In this document: positions 1 to 6,323 of the stretch, piece after piece
Numbering within the stretch: the first letter of the stretch is position 1
Layout: the number at the start of each line of letters is the position of its first letter
Assembly: GCA_012510755.1 (NCBI GenBank)
Contig: JAAZHL010000037.1
Location: 1 to 14,684 of the forward strand
Origin: Leucobacter sp.
Lineage (GTDB): Bacteria > Actinomycetota > Actinomycetes > Actinomycetales > Microbacteriaceae
DNA length: 14,684 nucleotides
Direction: 5' to 3'
The notes under the pieces: model-generated
Seen by the model: the letters and a program-made list of their open reading frames with translations, nothing else
Databases searched by the model: none
Told to the model about the DNA's origin: nothing
Translations under genes and position numbers: made by a program

Positions 1-26
1 CGATACTCATCGATGAATCTGATCAT
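1..26 (-). CDS. IS3-family transposase OrfB, N-terminal start only (partial)
   Basis: Reading the minus strand from 26 gives MIRFIDEYR, the characteristic opening of IS3-family OrfB proteins. It overlaps the orfA stop codon by an ATGA junction, in a different frame. The rest, including the DDE catalytic domain, lies beyond the left window edge. Confidence 0.75.
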
Positions 27-337
27 TTCGATCGTGGCTGGTCGAGCTCCTTCGCGAAAAATATGCTCGCAGCTTTGAGTACCTCGTTTGCTTTACGCAG
101 CTCAGTAACCTCGCGGCGCAGCCGACGATTTTCTTCGGCCATGTCAGTCGTTACACCAGGGTGCGCACCCGAGTCGATTTGGGTCTGTTTATGCCAAACC
201 CGCAGCGTGTCGGGCGAGACGCCGAGGAGTTTACCGAGGTGGTTACTCGCCGCGTGCATACTCGCATGCTCTGGCAGCGCTTCGGCGAGCATGCGGAGCG
301 CACGCTCTTTGAAGTCTTGATCGTATTTCTTTGCCAT
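23..337 (-). CDS. IS3-family transposase OrfA (helix-turn-helix protein)
   Basis: A protein of about 104 residues starting MAKKYDQDFKERALRM, the usual opening of IS3-family OrfA. An N-terminal helix-turn-helix (…LGKLLGVSPDTLRVWHKQ…) is followed by a leucine-zipper-like helix (ENRRLRREVTELRKANEVLKAA) and ends SIFFAKELDQPRSK. The first part binds the terminal inverted repeats; OrfAB, made by frameshifting, is the active transposase. The start at 337 is preferred, with GGGA about six bases upstream; an in-frame ATG at 349 would add four residues. Its TGA overlaps the orfB ATG (ATGA at 26-23). A TTTTT run on the minus strand at 61-57 is a possible slippage site, not proven. Confidence 0.9.
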   Translation of the reverse strand: MAKKYDQDFKERALRMLAEALPEHASMHAASNHLGKLLGVSPDTLRVWHKQTQIDSGAHPGVTTDMAEENRRLRREVTELRKANEVLKAASIFFAKELDQPRSK

Positions 338-391
338 CGTGTGTCCCATCTTTCCGTGTTGAAAGATCGGAACCCAAACCAGGCCAATTCA

Positions 392-438
392 GAAATCAGT
401 TCCCATTGAGCATCTGAAAGAAGTAGAAAACGAGACAT
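392..438 (-). pseudogene. IS5-family transposase, N-terminal remnant cut by the IS3 element
   Basis: The minus strand from 438 reads MSRFLLLSDAQWELIS. This is the conserved N-terminus of IS5-family transposases (the 'R-F-x-L-L-(T/S)-D-A-Q-W' start of the DUF4096-type domain). The frame then passes into the IS3 terminus at 391 and loses similarity. Upstream, the minus strand from about 465 reads GAGCAGGTGCTCTGTCG, which may be the IS5 terminal repeat, though this is uncertain. The fragment is not functional. It shows that an IS5-type element lay next to the thiolase gene before the IS3 element landed in it. Confidence 0.7.
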
Positions 439-484
439 GCCTCAACGACGACAGAGCACCTGCTCAATAATTAACAGACACACC

Positions 485-1672
485 CTAGACCGCGGCGAGC
501 ACGCTCACGTAGTTCGCGACCGCCATGCCTCCCATGTTGTGCACCGCGGCGCGACGGGCACCGGGCAGTTGCATCGCACCGGCGGTTCCGCTCAGCTGCA
601 TTGCCGTGACGACGTGTTGCGAGACGCCGGTCGCGCCGACAGGGTGGCCCTTCGATTTGAGGCCGCCAGAAAGGTTGATCGGGAATGATCCGTCCCGATA
701 CACCGTTCCCTCGGTGAGCACCCGCGCGCCCTGACCCCGCGGTGTGAGCCCGATCGCTTCATAGACGACGAGTTCTGCGATGGTGAAGCAGTCGTGCACC
801 TCGGCAAAGTCGAGATCTGTGCGGGTCACTCCGGCCATCTTGAGGGCACGCTCCCACGCTGCGGTGGTGCCGGCAAAGGCCGTCGCGTCCCGCTTCTCTT
901 TGGGCAAGAAATCGTTGGCTTGACCGAACCCTTCGAGGCGCACCGGGTCGTGCTTCGCGCCAGGTGAGGGTTCGCTGCGCAGAATCACCGCCGCGGCACC
1001 ATCTGAGACGGGCGAGCAGTCGGTACGGCGAAGCGGATCAGCCACGACTGGGTTCTTCTCTGACACCGTGTTGCAGAACTCGAACGAAAGCTCTTGTTTG
1101 AGGTGTGCGTAAGAGTTCAGTGCACCGTTGGTATGGTTTTTTGCCGCGATGTGCGCCATCGCCTCGCCGACCGCAGCATACCGATCTTCGTAAGCGCGCA
1201 CGGTGTCAGCGAAAAGCCCCGCGAACCCGGTCACCGATTCGCCGCCGGCGAGTTCGTAGTCAGCGCCGAGCAGCGCCTCGCCGATCTGTGAGGCCGGAGC
1301 GTGGGTCATCTTTTCAGCTCCGACGACAAGCACGGTGCGGGCGGTGCCGGCGAGAATCGATTTCACGCCCTGCTGAAATGCGGCCGACCCCGAAGCACAC
1401 GCGTTTTCGACCCGGGTGGCGGGCACGTTTCCGAGTTCGTCTGAAATCTGAAGCGCGAGCGACGAGGCAAAGGCGAGTGGCCACAGCCCCGAGTTGAACT
1501 GCCCGAGATAGATTTCGTCGATTTCGCCGGGATCGATCCCAGCGTCGTCGATGGCATCGCGGGCGGCCTCGACGATGAGCGTCTCGAGCGTGTGCTCCGC
1601 GAGTTTCCCGAACTGGCTGTGTCCCCAGCCAGTAAGCAGAATGTCTGTTCCAAATTCGTTCACAAGTGACAT
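485..1672 (-). CDS. Thiolase family protein (SCP2-type acetyl-CoA acyltransferase), probable beta-ketoacyl-CoA thiolase
   Basis: A 395-residue thiolase, full length for the family. The acylated cysteine is Cys92 in VENACASGSAA. HDCF (His293-Phe296) and GHPVGATG (His343) are the other active-site motifs. Near the C-terminus, where classical acetoacetyl-CoA thiolases carry a second catalytic cysteine in CxG, this protein has HNMGG (His378). That is the pattern of SCP2/SCPx-type thiolases, in which the HDCF cysteine (Cys295) is thought to take over. Expected reaction: CoA-dependent cleavage of a 3-ketoacyl-CoA to acetyl-CoA and a shortened acyl-CoA, in the cytosol. The start codon lies 9 bases after the ligase stop, with GAGAG inside the ligase 3' end, so translation is probably coupled. 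Context suggests it finishes the ketone carboxylation route. The chain length or aromatic nature of its substrate is not visible. Confidence 0.9.
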   Translation of the reverse strand: MSLVNEFGTDILLTGWGHSQFGKLAEHTLETLIVEAARDAIDDAGIDPGEIDEIYLGQFNSGLWPLAFASSLALQISDELGNVPATRVENACASGSAAFQQGVKSILAGTARTVLVVGAEKMTHAPASQIGEALLGADYELAGGESVTGFAGLFADTVRAYEDRYAAVGEAMAHIAAKNHTNGALNSYAHLKQELSFEFCNTVSEKNPVVADPLRRTDCSPVSDGAAAVILRSEPSPGAKHDPVRLEGFGQANDFLPKEKRDATAFAGTTAAWERALKMAGVTRTDLDFAEVHDCFTIAELVVYEAIGLTPRGQGARVLTEGTVYRDGSFPINLSGGLKSKGHPVGATGVSQHVVTAMQLSGTAGAMQLPGARRAAVHNMGGMAVANYVSVLAAV

Positions 1673-1681
1673 GGTGGTTCA

Positions 1682-3259
1682 CTACTCTCTGTGTTCAGCG
1701 GCAGGCGCGTCTCGCATCACGAAGCGTTTCACCTTGCCGACGCTGGTACGCGGCAGTTCAGCGATCAGGTGCCATGCATGTGGTCGGGCCGACGGCACGA
1801 GGTTCTCAACGGCCCAGTCATCGAGAGCCGCAATTGACGGCGGATCCCCCGCGTCCTTCGGCACCACATACGCCACCGGAACGACGTCGCGAATGGGGTC
1901 TGGCTGGCTGAGCACGGCGGCTTCGAGCACCCCGGGGGCTTGCGCCACGGCAGCCTCGATGTCTGAGAGGCTCACGTTTTCGCCCGCGACCTTGATGACG
2001 TCGTCAGTGCGGCCGATGAACCGCAGGGCACCGTCATCGCAGACTTCGACGAGGTCTCCGGTCGAGAACCAGACGTCGCGATCGCTCCGAGCATCGAACG
2101 CGAGCGAGGTTTTTTCGGAGTCTTCGAAGTACTCGAGAAACAGGTCTTCACCAGGGATGCCAGCGACTTCGAGCACGCCGGGTGATCCGCTGCATTCGGC
2201 CCCCGTCTCAGGGTCGGTCACGCGAATGCGCTTGCCAGGCACGACCGACCCGATGCGGTCTGGCCGAGGGGCGAGCACAGGGTTTGCGGTTACCACGGTC
2301 ACGGTCTCGGTCATCCCATAAATCTGCCGGGGCGCCACCCCGACAAGCTTCTCAAACGCCGTGTAGTGTTCGCCGCCCAGGTTCTGCGCAAACCACACGT
2401 GCTCGAGCGCGAGCTGCGGCGCATCGTGCGGGGTGCGCCCAAGAATCATGCGGATCGGAGCCGCAAACAAGCTCGCGTGCGTCACGCCCAGTTTCTGTGC
2501 CTCGGCGATCCATCGGCTCGCACTGAACGCCGCGGTAATGGCAATGCTCGCGCCGACCAAAATCGCTGGCGAAATGCAGTAGTACTGTGCGTTGGCGTGA
2601 AAGAGGGGCAGCGTCACATACCACCGGTGGTCTTCGCGCAGCTCGGCAAGCGCGGCCATCTGCTCGGCGACGGTGTGATAGTTCGCTTGCGTGAGCACGA
2701 CACCCTTGGGCTGAGAGGTGGTGCCCGAGGTGAACATCACCGCGAGGCGGTCTCGGCGGCGGATCGCGCCCGACTCCCCACCCGCATCAGGCAGATCGGC
2801 GAGCACCGCACCCCCAGACACCGCAACGTCGTCTGGGGTTTCAGTGAAGCACACGACATTGATACCCCGCGCACTCGCTGCCGCCTCGTAGGTGCTCTGC
2901 CCAGCGAGGGAGCAGATACCGAGGGTTGGCTTGATGCGATCGATCTGGCGCCCGAGGTCTTGTTCAGATGAACCCGGATCAACGGGAACGAACACGCTGC
3001 CCGACGTCGCACAGGCGAGCCACAGTGCCACAAAGATGGGGCTGTTTTTGAGGACGACGTGCACCGCTTGCCCGTGCCCCACGCCGTGCCGCGCAAAGAG
3101 CGCCCGTGCATTCGCGACCACGAGGTCGAACTCGCCATAGCTCCATTCGGTCACTGTCCCGTTCACATCTTGAAACACGAGAAACTGTCGGTCTGGGGTA
3201 GCCGTGACCCGGTCGTTCCAGAGCGCCGCAAACGTGTCTTGCGCCATATCCTGTTGCAT
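1682..3259 (-). CDS. AMP-forming acyl-CoA ligase (ANL superfamily), probable beta-keto acid CoA ligase
   Basis: A 525-residue member of the acyl-CoA synthetase (ANL) family. The start at 3259 (MQQDMAQDTF) is chosen because AAGGAG lies 9 bases upstream; the open frame extends further to 3430 but runs into the regulator gene. Visible motifs in order: the phosphate-binding loop FTSGTTSQPKGV (about 176-187), the adenine/Mg motif IYGMTET, the STGDL motif, the hinge GRTDDVIKVAGENVS, and the C-terminal PRTSVGKVKR with the catalytic lysine at about Lys509. It activates a carboxylic acid with ATP and CoA through an acyl-AMP. Sitting between a ketone-carboxylase operon and a thiolase, it most likely activates the beta-keto acid product (benzoylacetate- or acetoacetate-like). 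Substrate choice is inferred from context only. Confidence 0.9.
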   Translation of the reverse strand: MQQDMAQDTFAALWNDRVTATPDRQFLVFQDVNGTVTEWSYGEFDLVVANARALFARHGVGHGQAVHVVLKNSPIFVALWLACATSGSVFVPVDPGSSEQDLGRQIDRIKPTLGICSLAGQSTYEAAASARGINVVCFTETPDDVAVSGGAVLADLPDAGGESGAIRRRDRLAVMFTSGTTSQPKGVVLTQANYHTVAEQMAALAELREDHRWYVTLPLFHANAQYYCISPAILVGASIAITAAFSASRWIAEAQKLGVTHASLFAAPIRMILGRTPHDAPQLALEHVWFAQNLGGEHYTAFEKLVGVAPRQIYGMTETVTVVTANPVLAPRPDRIGSVVPGKRIRVTDPETGAECSGSPGVLEVAGIPGEDLFLEYFEDSEKTSLAFDARSDRDVWFSTGDLVEVCDDGALRFIGRTDDVIKVAGENVSLSDIEAAVAQAPGVLEAAVLSQPDPIRDVVPVAYVVPKDAGDPPSIAALDDWAVENLVPSARPHAWHLIAELPRTSVGKVKRFVMRDAPAAEHRE

Positions 3260-3268
3260 CTGTGTATT

Positions 3269-3274
3269 CTCCTT
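3269..3274 (-). promoter_or_regulatory. Ribosome binding site deciding the ligase start
   Basis: The minus strand reads AAGGAG here, 9 bases before the ATG at 3259. No comparable site supports the upstream in-frame starts, which would overlap the regulator's 3' end. Confidence 0.7.
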
Positions 3275-3322
3275 ATGAAAGAACTCGGGTGACTCTCGCA
3301 AACCGCTGATACAATTGGCGCC

Positions 3323-3341
3323 GTCACCCGCCGCCATCACC
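3323..3341 (-). repeat. Two TCACCC boxes with 12-bp period before the ligase gene (possible operator)
   Basis: On the plus strand GTCACCC (3323-3329) and ATCACCC (3335-3341) are repeated exactly 12 bases apart, overlapping the regulator's stop codon. GGGTGAC at 3287-3293 is an inverted copy of the first. The core and the 12-bp period resemble the ATCCACCC boxes in the divergent region (6176-6205). A shared regulator site is possible. The motif is short, so chance and coding constraint are not excluded. Confidence 0.35.
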
Positions 3342-6024
3342 CGGTGATTACCTCGAGTGTTTTCGCCCGTTGCACGCATTCGTCGCGGTCTGACACCCCA
3401 AATGAGCGGTACAGCTTTTGCAAGTACCACTTGATGGTGTTCACACCGAGAAAGAGTTCGTCGGCAATTTCACGGTTCGTGTGCCCCGCATCGATGAGTT
3501 TCAAAATTTCGCGTTCGCGCAGGGTAAATTTCGCGGGGTCGGGGGTGGGCAATGTCAGGACCGGTGCGGTGGCTCCCGCGTGCCCACTTTCGATGCGATC
3601 TACGGGCCACACCTCGCTCATCCACAGTGCTGACACGAGCCGGGCCGGCGCGATGCGTTGCGCGACCTGGCGCACCTGCTCGCCGCCCTCACGCAGCACC
3701 TGCACCATGCCGCTCGCCTCGCATACAGGAAGCACTTCTGCGAGCAGCTCTTCGGCTTGCTCGCCAGCCCCCATCATCTCTAGCGCACCCACAAGCATGA
3801 TTTGGTCACGCAGTGCTTGAAATCGGTTGCCCTGAGTGCGGTTGCGAATAAGTAGCTGTTCGGCACGGTGCACGAGGTCTGCAGACTCTTCACACGAAAA
3901 GCTGTGCATCGCGAGCGCGAGGTCGAATCTCACGAGTTCGTCACGCAAAAACTCGAGTTCGCGCTCACTGGCACCCGCGGGCGCCCGGGGTGGCGGCGCT
4001 TCGAGCCCGAGTTTTGCGCGGGTGGTGGCCATACGGGCCCAGAGTCTCACGAGTGAGAGTTCGTGCCCGGCGCGCTCACCGGCTTCAATCACTGCGAGGG
4101 CCCCCTTACGGTCACCCCGCTGCATGCGAATGAACGCGAGTGATTCATAGACCGGGAACATGAAGTCGACCACGCCGGCACGGTGCCCGATGAGCAGTGT
4201 TTCTTCGAACATGCCCTCGGCTGCGTCGAGGTCGCCCAGGTGGTAGTGCAGTTTGCCGATGAGTCCAAGTGCGAGCCGGGCAGCGTGCGACTGGCGGCCC
4301 GAGCGTTTCGTGCCGACCTCGAACGCGTGCTCCCAGTGGTGTTTCACCTGCGGCATGTCGAGGTCGTGAAACGAGATGAGCCCTGCAAAGCAAGAGCCAT
4401 ACACTTCGCTGAAGCTGCCGACGACGTTGCGGTGGTACTGTTCAGCCCAGCGCTGAATCTCTTGGGCTTCAGCCCCGCGGTTGCGGTTGATTTCGAAGAA
4501 GGTGAGCACGTTGGCGGCGACCGACACCGTCCAGGGGTCAAGCCGTTCTGCCTCGTCGAGCACGTCACGTTGCAGGCGGTCGTCCGGCGTCACCTTGTCC
4601 TGATACATTTCGAGACACTCGCGCACGACGAGCGCTTCTCGTTGCAGGCGAAAACGACCGGCGCCGCTGAGCGAGGGGTCGTGCTGCACGGCGGCATCGA
4701 GCAGGGTGAGCGATTGGTCGGCCTCGCGCGAGAAGTGCAGCAGGCAGTAAGCCCACGCGATCGCGAGTTGCAGCCCGGCGCGACTCTGTATTTCGTCGGC
4801 GGGAAGTTTTTCGACGAGGGCGAGCAAGGTCGACATGCGCGAGTGTTCGACGAGTCTGATGGCTTCGGCCTCGACCGCCTCGATCGCAAACATGTGTTCG
4901 CCCGCCTGCATCGCGTGGTCGACGGCTTGCACGAGCATGCCGTTGTCGCGGTACCATTTCGCGGCCTTCGCGTGCAGCCCGGCAACGAGTTCGGGTGATT
5001 CAAGGGTGAGGTGTTCGAGCAAGAAGTCTCTGAAGAGGTGGTGGTAGCGGTACCACCCGCCTGTCTCGCCCAGGCGCTGCACAAACAGGTCACCGCTCAG
5101 GGCGTCAACGAGCAGGTCGCCCGCGTCGGGCTGTTCTGACAGAAGCCTCGCGAGTTCGACGTTCATGCGTGTGAGCACCGAGGTGCGCAACAGAAATTCG
5201 CGCAAGCGGGGGTCAATGAGGTCGAGCACGTTCTCAGTGAGGTATTCGCCGATCCCGTGCTGGCGTGAGCCGAGTTCGGTGAGTAGCGCCGGCACGTCGG
5301 CGTGCTTGCGCAGCGACAGCGACGCGAGCTGCAGCGCGGCCACCCATCCCTCGGTTTTGCCGTGCAGTTCGACGAGTTGGGTGTCGGTAAGTTTGATGCC
5401 CTTAATGTCGACGAGAAACTGGTGCGATTCTTGGGTGTCAAAGCGAATGAATTGCGGATCAACCTCAACCAGCTGGTCCTGCACCCTCAGTTTGGCGAGC
5501 GGCAATCCCGCGGTTGTGCGGCTCGTCACAATCATGCCGAGTTTGTCACCCGAGTCTTCGATGAGCCTGGCGAGCACCGCCCGGGTGCGGGGATTCAGCA
5601 CCACGTGCCAGTCGTCGAGCACCACCACGGTGCGCTCAGTGACGCTGTGCACGGCGTTCACGAGCAGTGGGAGCAGGTAGATTTCGGCATCTTCGGGTCG
5701 TTCTTCGAGAATGCGAGCGGCCGAATCGTCGATTGATGGGTGAATGCGTCTGAAACACTCGAGCAGGTGGCTTAAGAACCAGAGTGGCCGGTCATCGTCG
5801 GCGTCGAGCGAGAGCCAAGCGGTGCGCACCCCCTGGTCGCGCAACGCATCGAGCCATTGCGCCGCGAGGGTTGACTTACCGAATCCTGCGGGGGCATGAA
5901 TAAGAGTGAACCGTCGATCGTTCACCTGGGTAAACACCGAATCCATGCGCGGTCGACTCAGCCATCTGGCAACCGGCAACGGCGGCTGGAAGCGGGTCGA
6001 TGCGCTTGGGGGTATTCGAAACAT
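3337..6024 (-). CDS. MalT-like LuxR-family transcriptional regulator (STAND ATPase)
   Basis: An 895-residue protein, the usual length of MalT/LAL-type activators. An N-terminal nucleotide-binding region carries Walker A APAGFGKST (about 44-52) and Walker B VVVLDD (about 133-138). A long central helical-repeat region (roughly 330-800, rich in A/L/E, TPR-like) probably binds the inducer. The last 63 residues (833-895, FTLREREILKLIDAGHTNREIADELFLGVNTIKWYLQKLY) are a LuxR helix-turn-helix. The start at 6024 gives the canonical MalT-like N-terminus (S-x-x-x-x-P-P-L-P-x-x-x-x-x-R-P); AAGG lies 10 bases upstream. Longer in-frame starts up to 6285 would run through the divergent control region and look non-coding. 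It is divergent from the carboxylase operon and on the ligase/thiolase strand, so it is the obvious candidate activator of both. The inducer (ketone, keto acid or CoA ester) is unknown. Confidence 0.9.
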   Translation of the reverse strand: MFRIPPSASTRFQPPLPVARWLSRPRMDSVFTQVNDRRFTLIHAPAGFGKSTLAAQWLDALRDQGVRTAWLSLDADDDRPLWFLSHLLECFRRIHPSIDDSAARILEERPEDAEIYLLPLLVNAVHSVTERTVVVLDDWHVVLNPRTRAVLARLIEDSGDKLGMIVTSRTTAGLPLAKLRVQDQLVEVDPQFIRFDTQESHQFLVDIKGIKLTDTQLVELHGKTEGWVAALQLASLSLRKHADVPALLTELGSRQHGIGEYLTENVLDLIDPRLREFLLRTSVLTRMNVELARLLSEQPDAGDLLVDALSGDLFVQRLGETGGWYRYHHLFRDFLLEHLTLESPELVAGLHAKAAKWYRDNGMLVQAVDHAMQAGEHMFAIEAVEAEAIRLVEHSRMSTLLALVEKLPADEIQSRAGLQLAIAWAYCLLHFSREADQSLTLLDAAVQHDPSLSGAGRFRLQREALVVRECLEMYQDKVTPDDRLQRDVLDEAERLDPWTVSVAANVLTFFEINRNRGAEAQEIQRWAEQYHRNVVGSFSEVYGSCFAGLISFHDLDMPQVKHHWEHAFEVGTKRSGRQSHAARLALGLIGKLHYHLGDLDAAEGMFEETLLIGHRAGVVDFMFPVYESLAFIRMQRGDRKGALAVIEAGERAGHELSLVRLWARMATTRAKLGLEAPPPRAPAGASERELEFLRDELVRFDLALAMHSFSCEESADLVHRAEQLLIRNRTQGNRFQALRDQIMLVGALEMMGAGEQAEELLAEVLPVCEASGMVQVLREGGEQVRQVAQRIAPARLVSALWMSEVWPVDRIESGHAGATAPVLTLPTPDPAKFTLREREILKLIDAGHTNREIADELFLGVNTIKWYLQKLYRSFGVSDRDECVQRAKTLEVITG

Positions 6025-6063
6025 CACACCACTACCTTGTGTCGGTCTGCTTCGCGAACAAAA

Positions 6064-6087
6064 GATCTTCGTGCAGGTACGAAGATC
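6064..6087. repeat. Perfect inverted repeat, 9-bp arms with 6-bp spacer
   Basis: GATCTTCGT (6064-6072), spacer GCAGGT, then ACGAAGATC (6079-6087), with no mismatch in the arms. It lies 40-63 bases upstream of the regulator ATG, just downstream of a possible minus-strand -10 hexamer (TACACT, 6104-6099). It could be the operator of a dimeric repressor, or a hairpin in the regulator mRNA leader. No T-run follows on the minus strand at the spacing expected for a strong terminator, although TTTTG comes soon after. Confidence 0.6.
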
Positions 6088-6098
6088 AGCTGCATTCC

Positions 6099-6127
6099 AG
6101 TGTAATGCCTCACGCATTTTCCCACCC
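6099..6127 (-). promoter_or_regulatory. Possible promoter of the regulator/ligase/thiolase unit
   Basis: On the minus strand TACACT (6104-6099) is a 4/6 match to a -10 hexamer. At 17 bases spacing the -35 position (6127-6122) is GGGTGG, which is one of the regulator-like boxes and not a consensus -35. This arrangement would suit activator-dependent or autoregulated transcription. Assigned from pattern only. Confidence 0.3.
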
Positions 6128-6205
6128 ACCTTCAGCGCCGCCCACCCGTTTACCACCCGGGTGGTTTCTGCCATTCCACCCACTGATCCACCCGCCGATC
6201 CACCC
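6122..6205. repeat. Phased array of CCACCC boxes (candidate MalT-like regulator operators)
   Basis: CCACCC begins at 6122, 6142, 6153, 6176, 6188 and 6200, giving steps of 20, 11, 23, 12 and 12 bases, close to whole helical turns. The third box adjoins an inverted copy, making the perfect 14-bp palindrome ACCACCCGGGTGGT (6152-6165). The last three form near-perfect 12-bp direct repeats with ATTCCACCC, GATCCACCC and GATCCACCC. MalT-type regulators bind as oligomers to several short GG-rich boxes; read on the minus strand these boxes are GGGTGGA. Binding by the adjacent regulator is an inference. Confidence 0.6.
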
Positions 6206-6215
6206 GCGAAAGACC

Positions 6216-6243
6216 TTGCGAGCCATCCCGGGCGCTTCATTAG
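6216..6243 (+). promoter_or_regulatory. Possible promoter of the carboxylase operon
   Basis: TTGCGA (6216-6221) and CATTAG (6238-6243) are separated by 16 bases and form a weak -35/-10 pair beginning 10 bases after the last CCACCC box. This is where an activator-dependent promoter would be expected. The -10 is a poor match, so the call is tentative. Confidence 0.25.
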
Positions 6244-6323
6244 CGTGTGCATCACGGCAACGACTTGGCGACATATCTCGTTCACGTCAGCCGCAATCCA
6301 TGACTCAAAGAGGAGCTCAGCCG

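Larger units (their letters stand above)
1..391 (-). mobile_element. IS3-family insertion sequence, 5' part (left copy)
   Basis: The element runs on the minus strand and leaves the window at its left edge. It holds orfA and the first nine codons of orfB. The outer end is placed at 391 because the minus strand there begins TGAATTGGCCTGGTTTGGG. This matches the inverted form of the other IS3 end in the window (TGAATCGGCCTGGGTTTG from 14147) and starts with the TG typical of IS3-family termini. The neighbouring IS5 transposase frame continues open into the element, but IS5-like protein similarity stops about here, which supports the junction. The target-site duplication cannot be tested because the other end is outside the window. 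Confidence 0.85.
6025..6323. promoter_or_regulatory. Divergent control region between the regulator and the carboxylase operon
   Basis: 299 bases without a convincing gene, although open frames cross it on both strands. It holds a perfect inverted repeat close to the regulator (6064-6087), six phased CCACCC boxes plus one inverted GGGTGG (6122-6205), weak promoter-like hexamers on each side, and the AGGAG ribosome binding site of the first carboxylase gene (6311-6315, 8 bases before the ATG at 6324). Confidence 0.75.

Noticed and set aside
151..391. Continuation of the IS5 transposase frame beyond position 391
   Set aside because: The frame stays open by chance, but the protein becomes unlike IS5 and lies on top of IS3 orfA.
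454..465. GAGCACCTGCTC palindrome as a thiolase terminator
   Set aside because: Five-bp arms, a two-base loop and no T-run; more likely part of the IS5 terminal sequence.
3260..3430. N-terminal extension of the ligase to 3430
   Set aside because: It overlaps the regulator's 3' end and has no good ribosome binding site; AAGGAG supports the start at 3259.
6025..6285. N-terminal extension of the MalT-like regulator to 6285
   Set aside because: It covers the operator-like repeats and is low-complexity (Gly/Ser/Val). The start at 6024 gives the standard MalT-like N-terminus and length.
6000..6323. Upstream in-frame extension of the first HyuA-like gene (start at 6000)
   Set aside because: It would translate through the divergent control region as a Pro/His-rich stretch. 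The ATG at 6324 has AGGAG and gives the family N-terminus.
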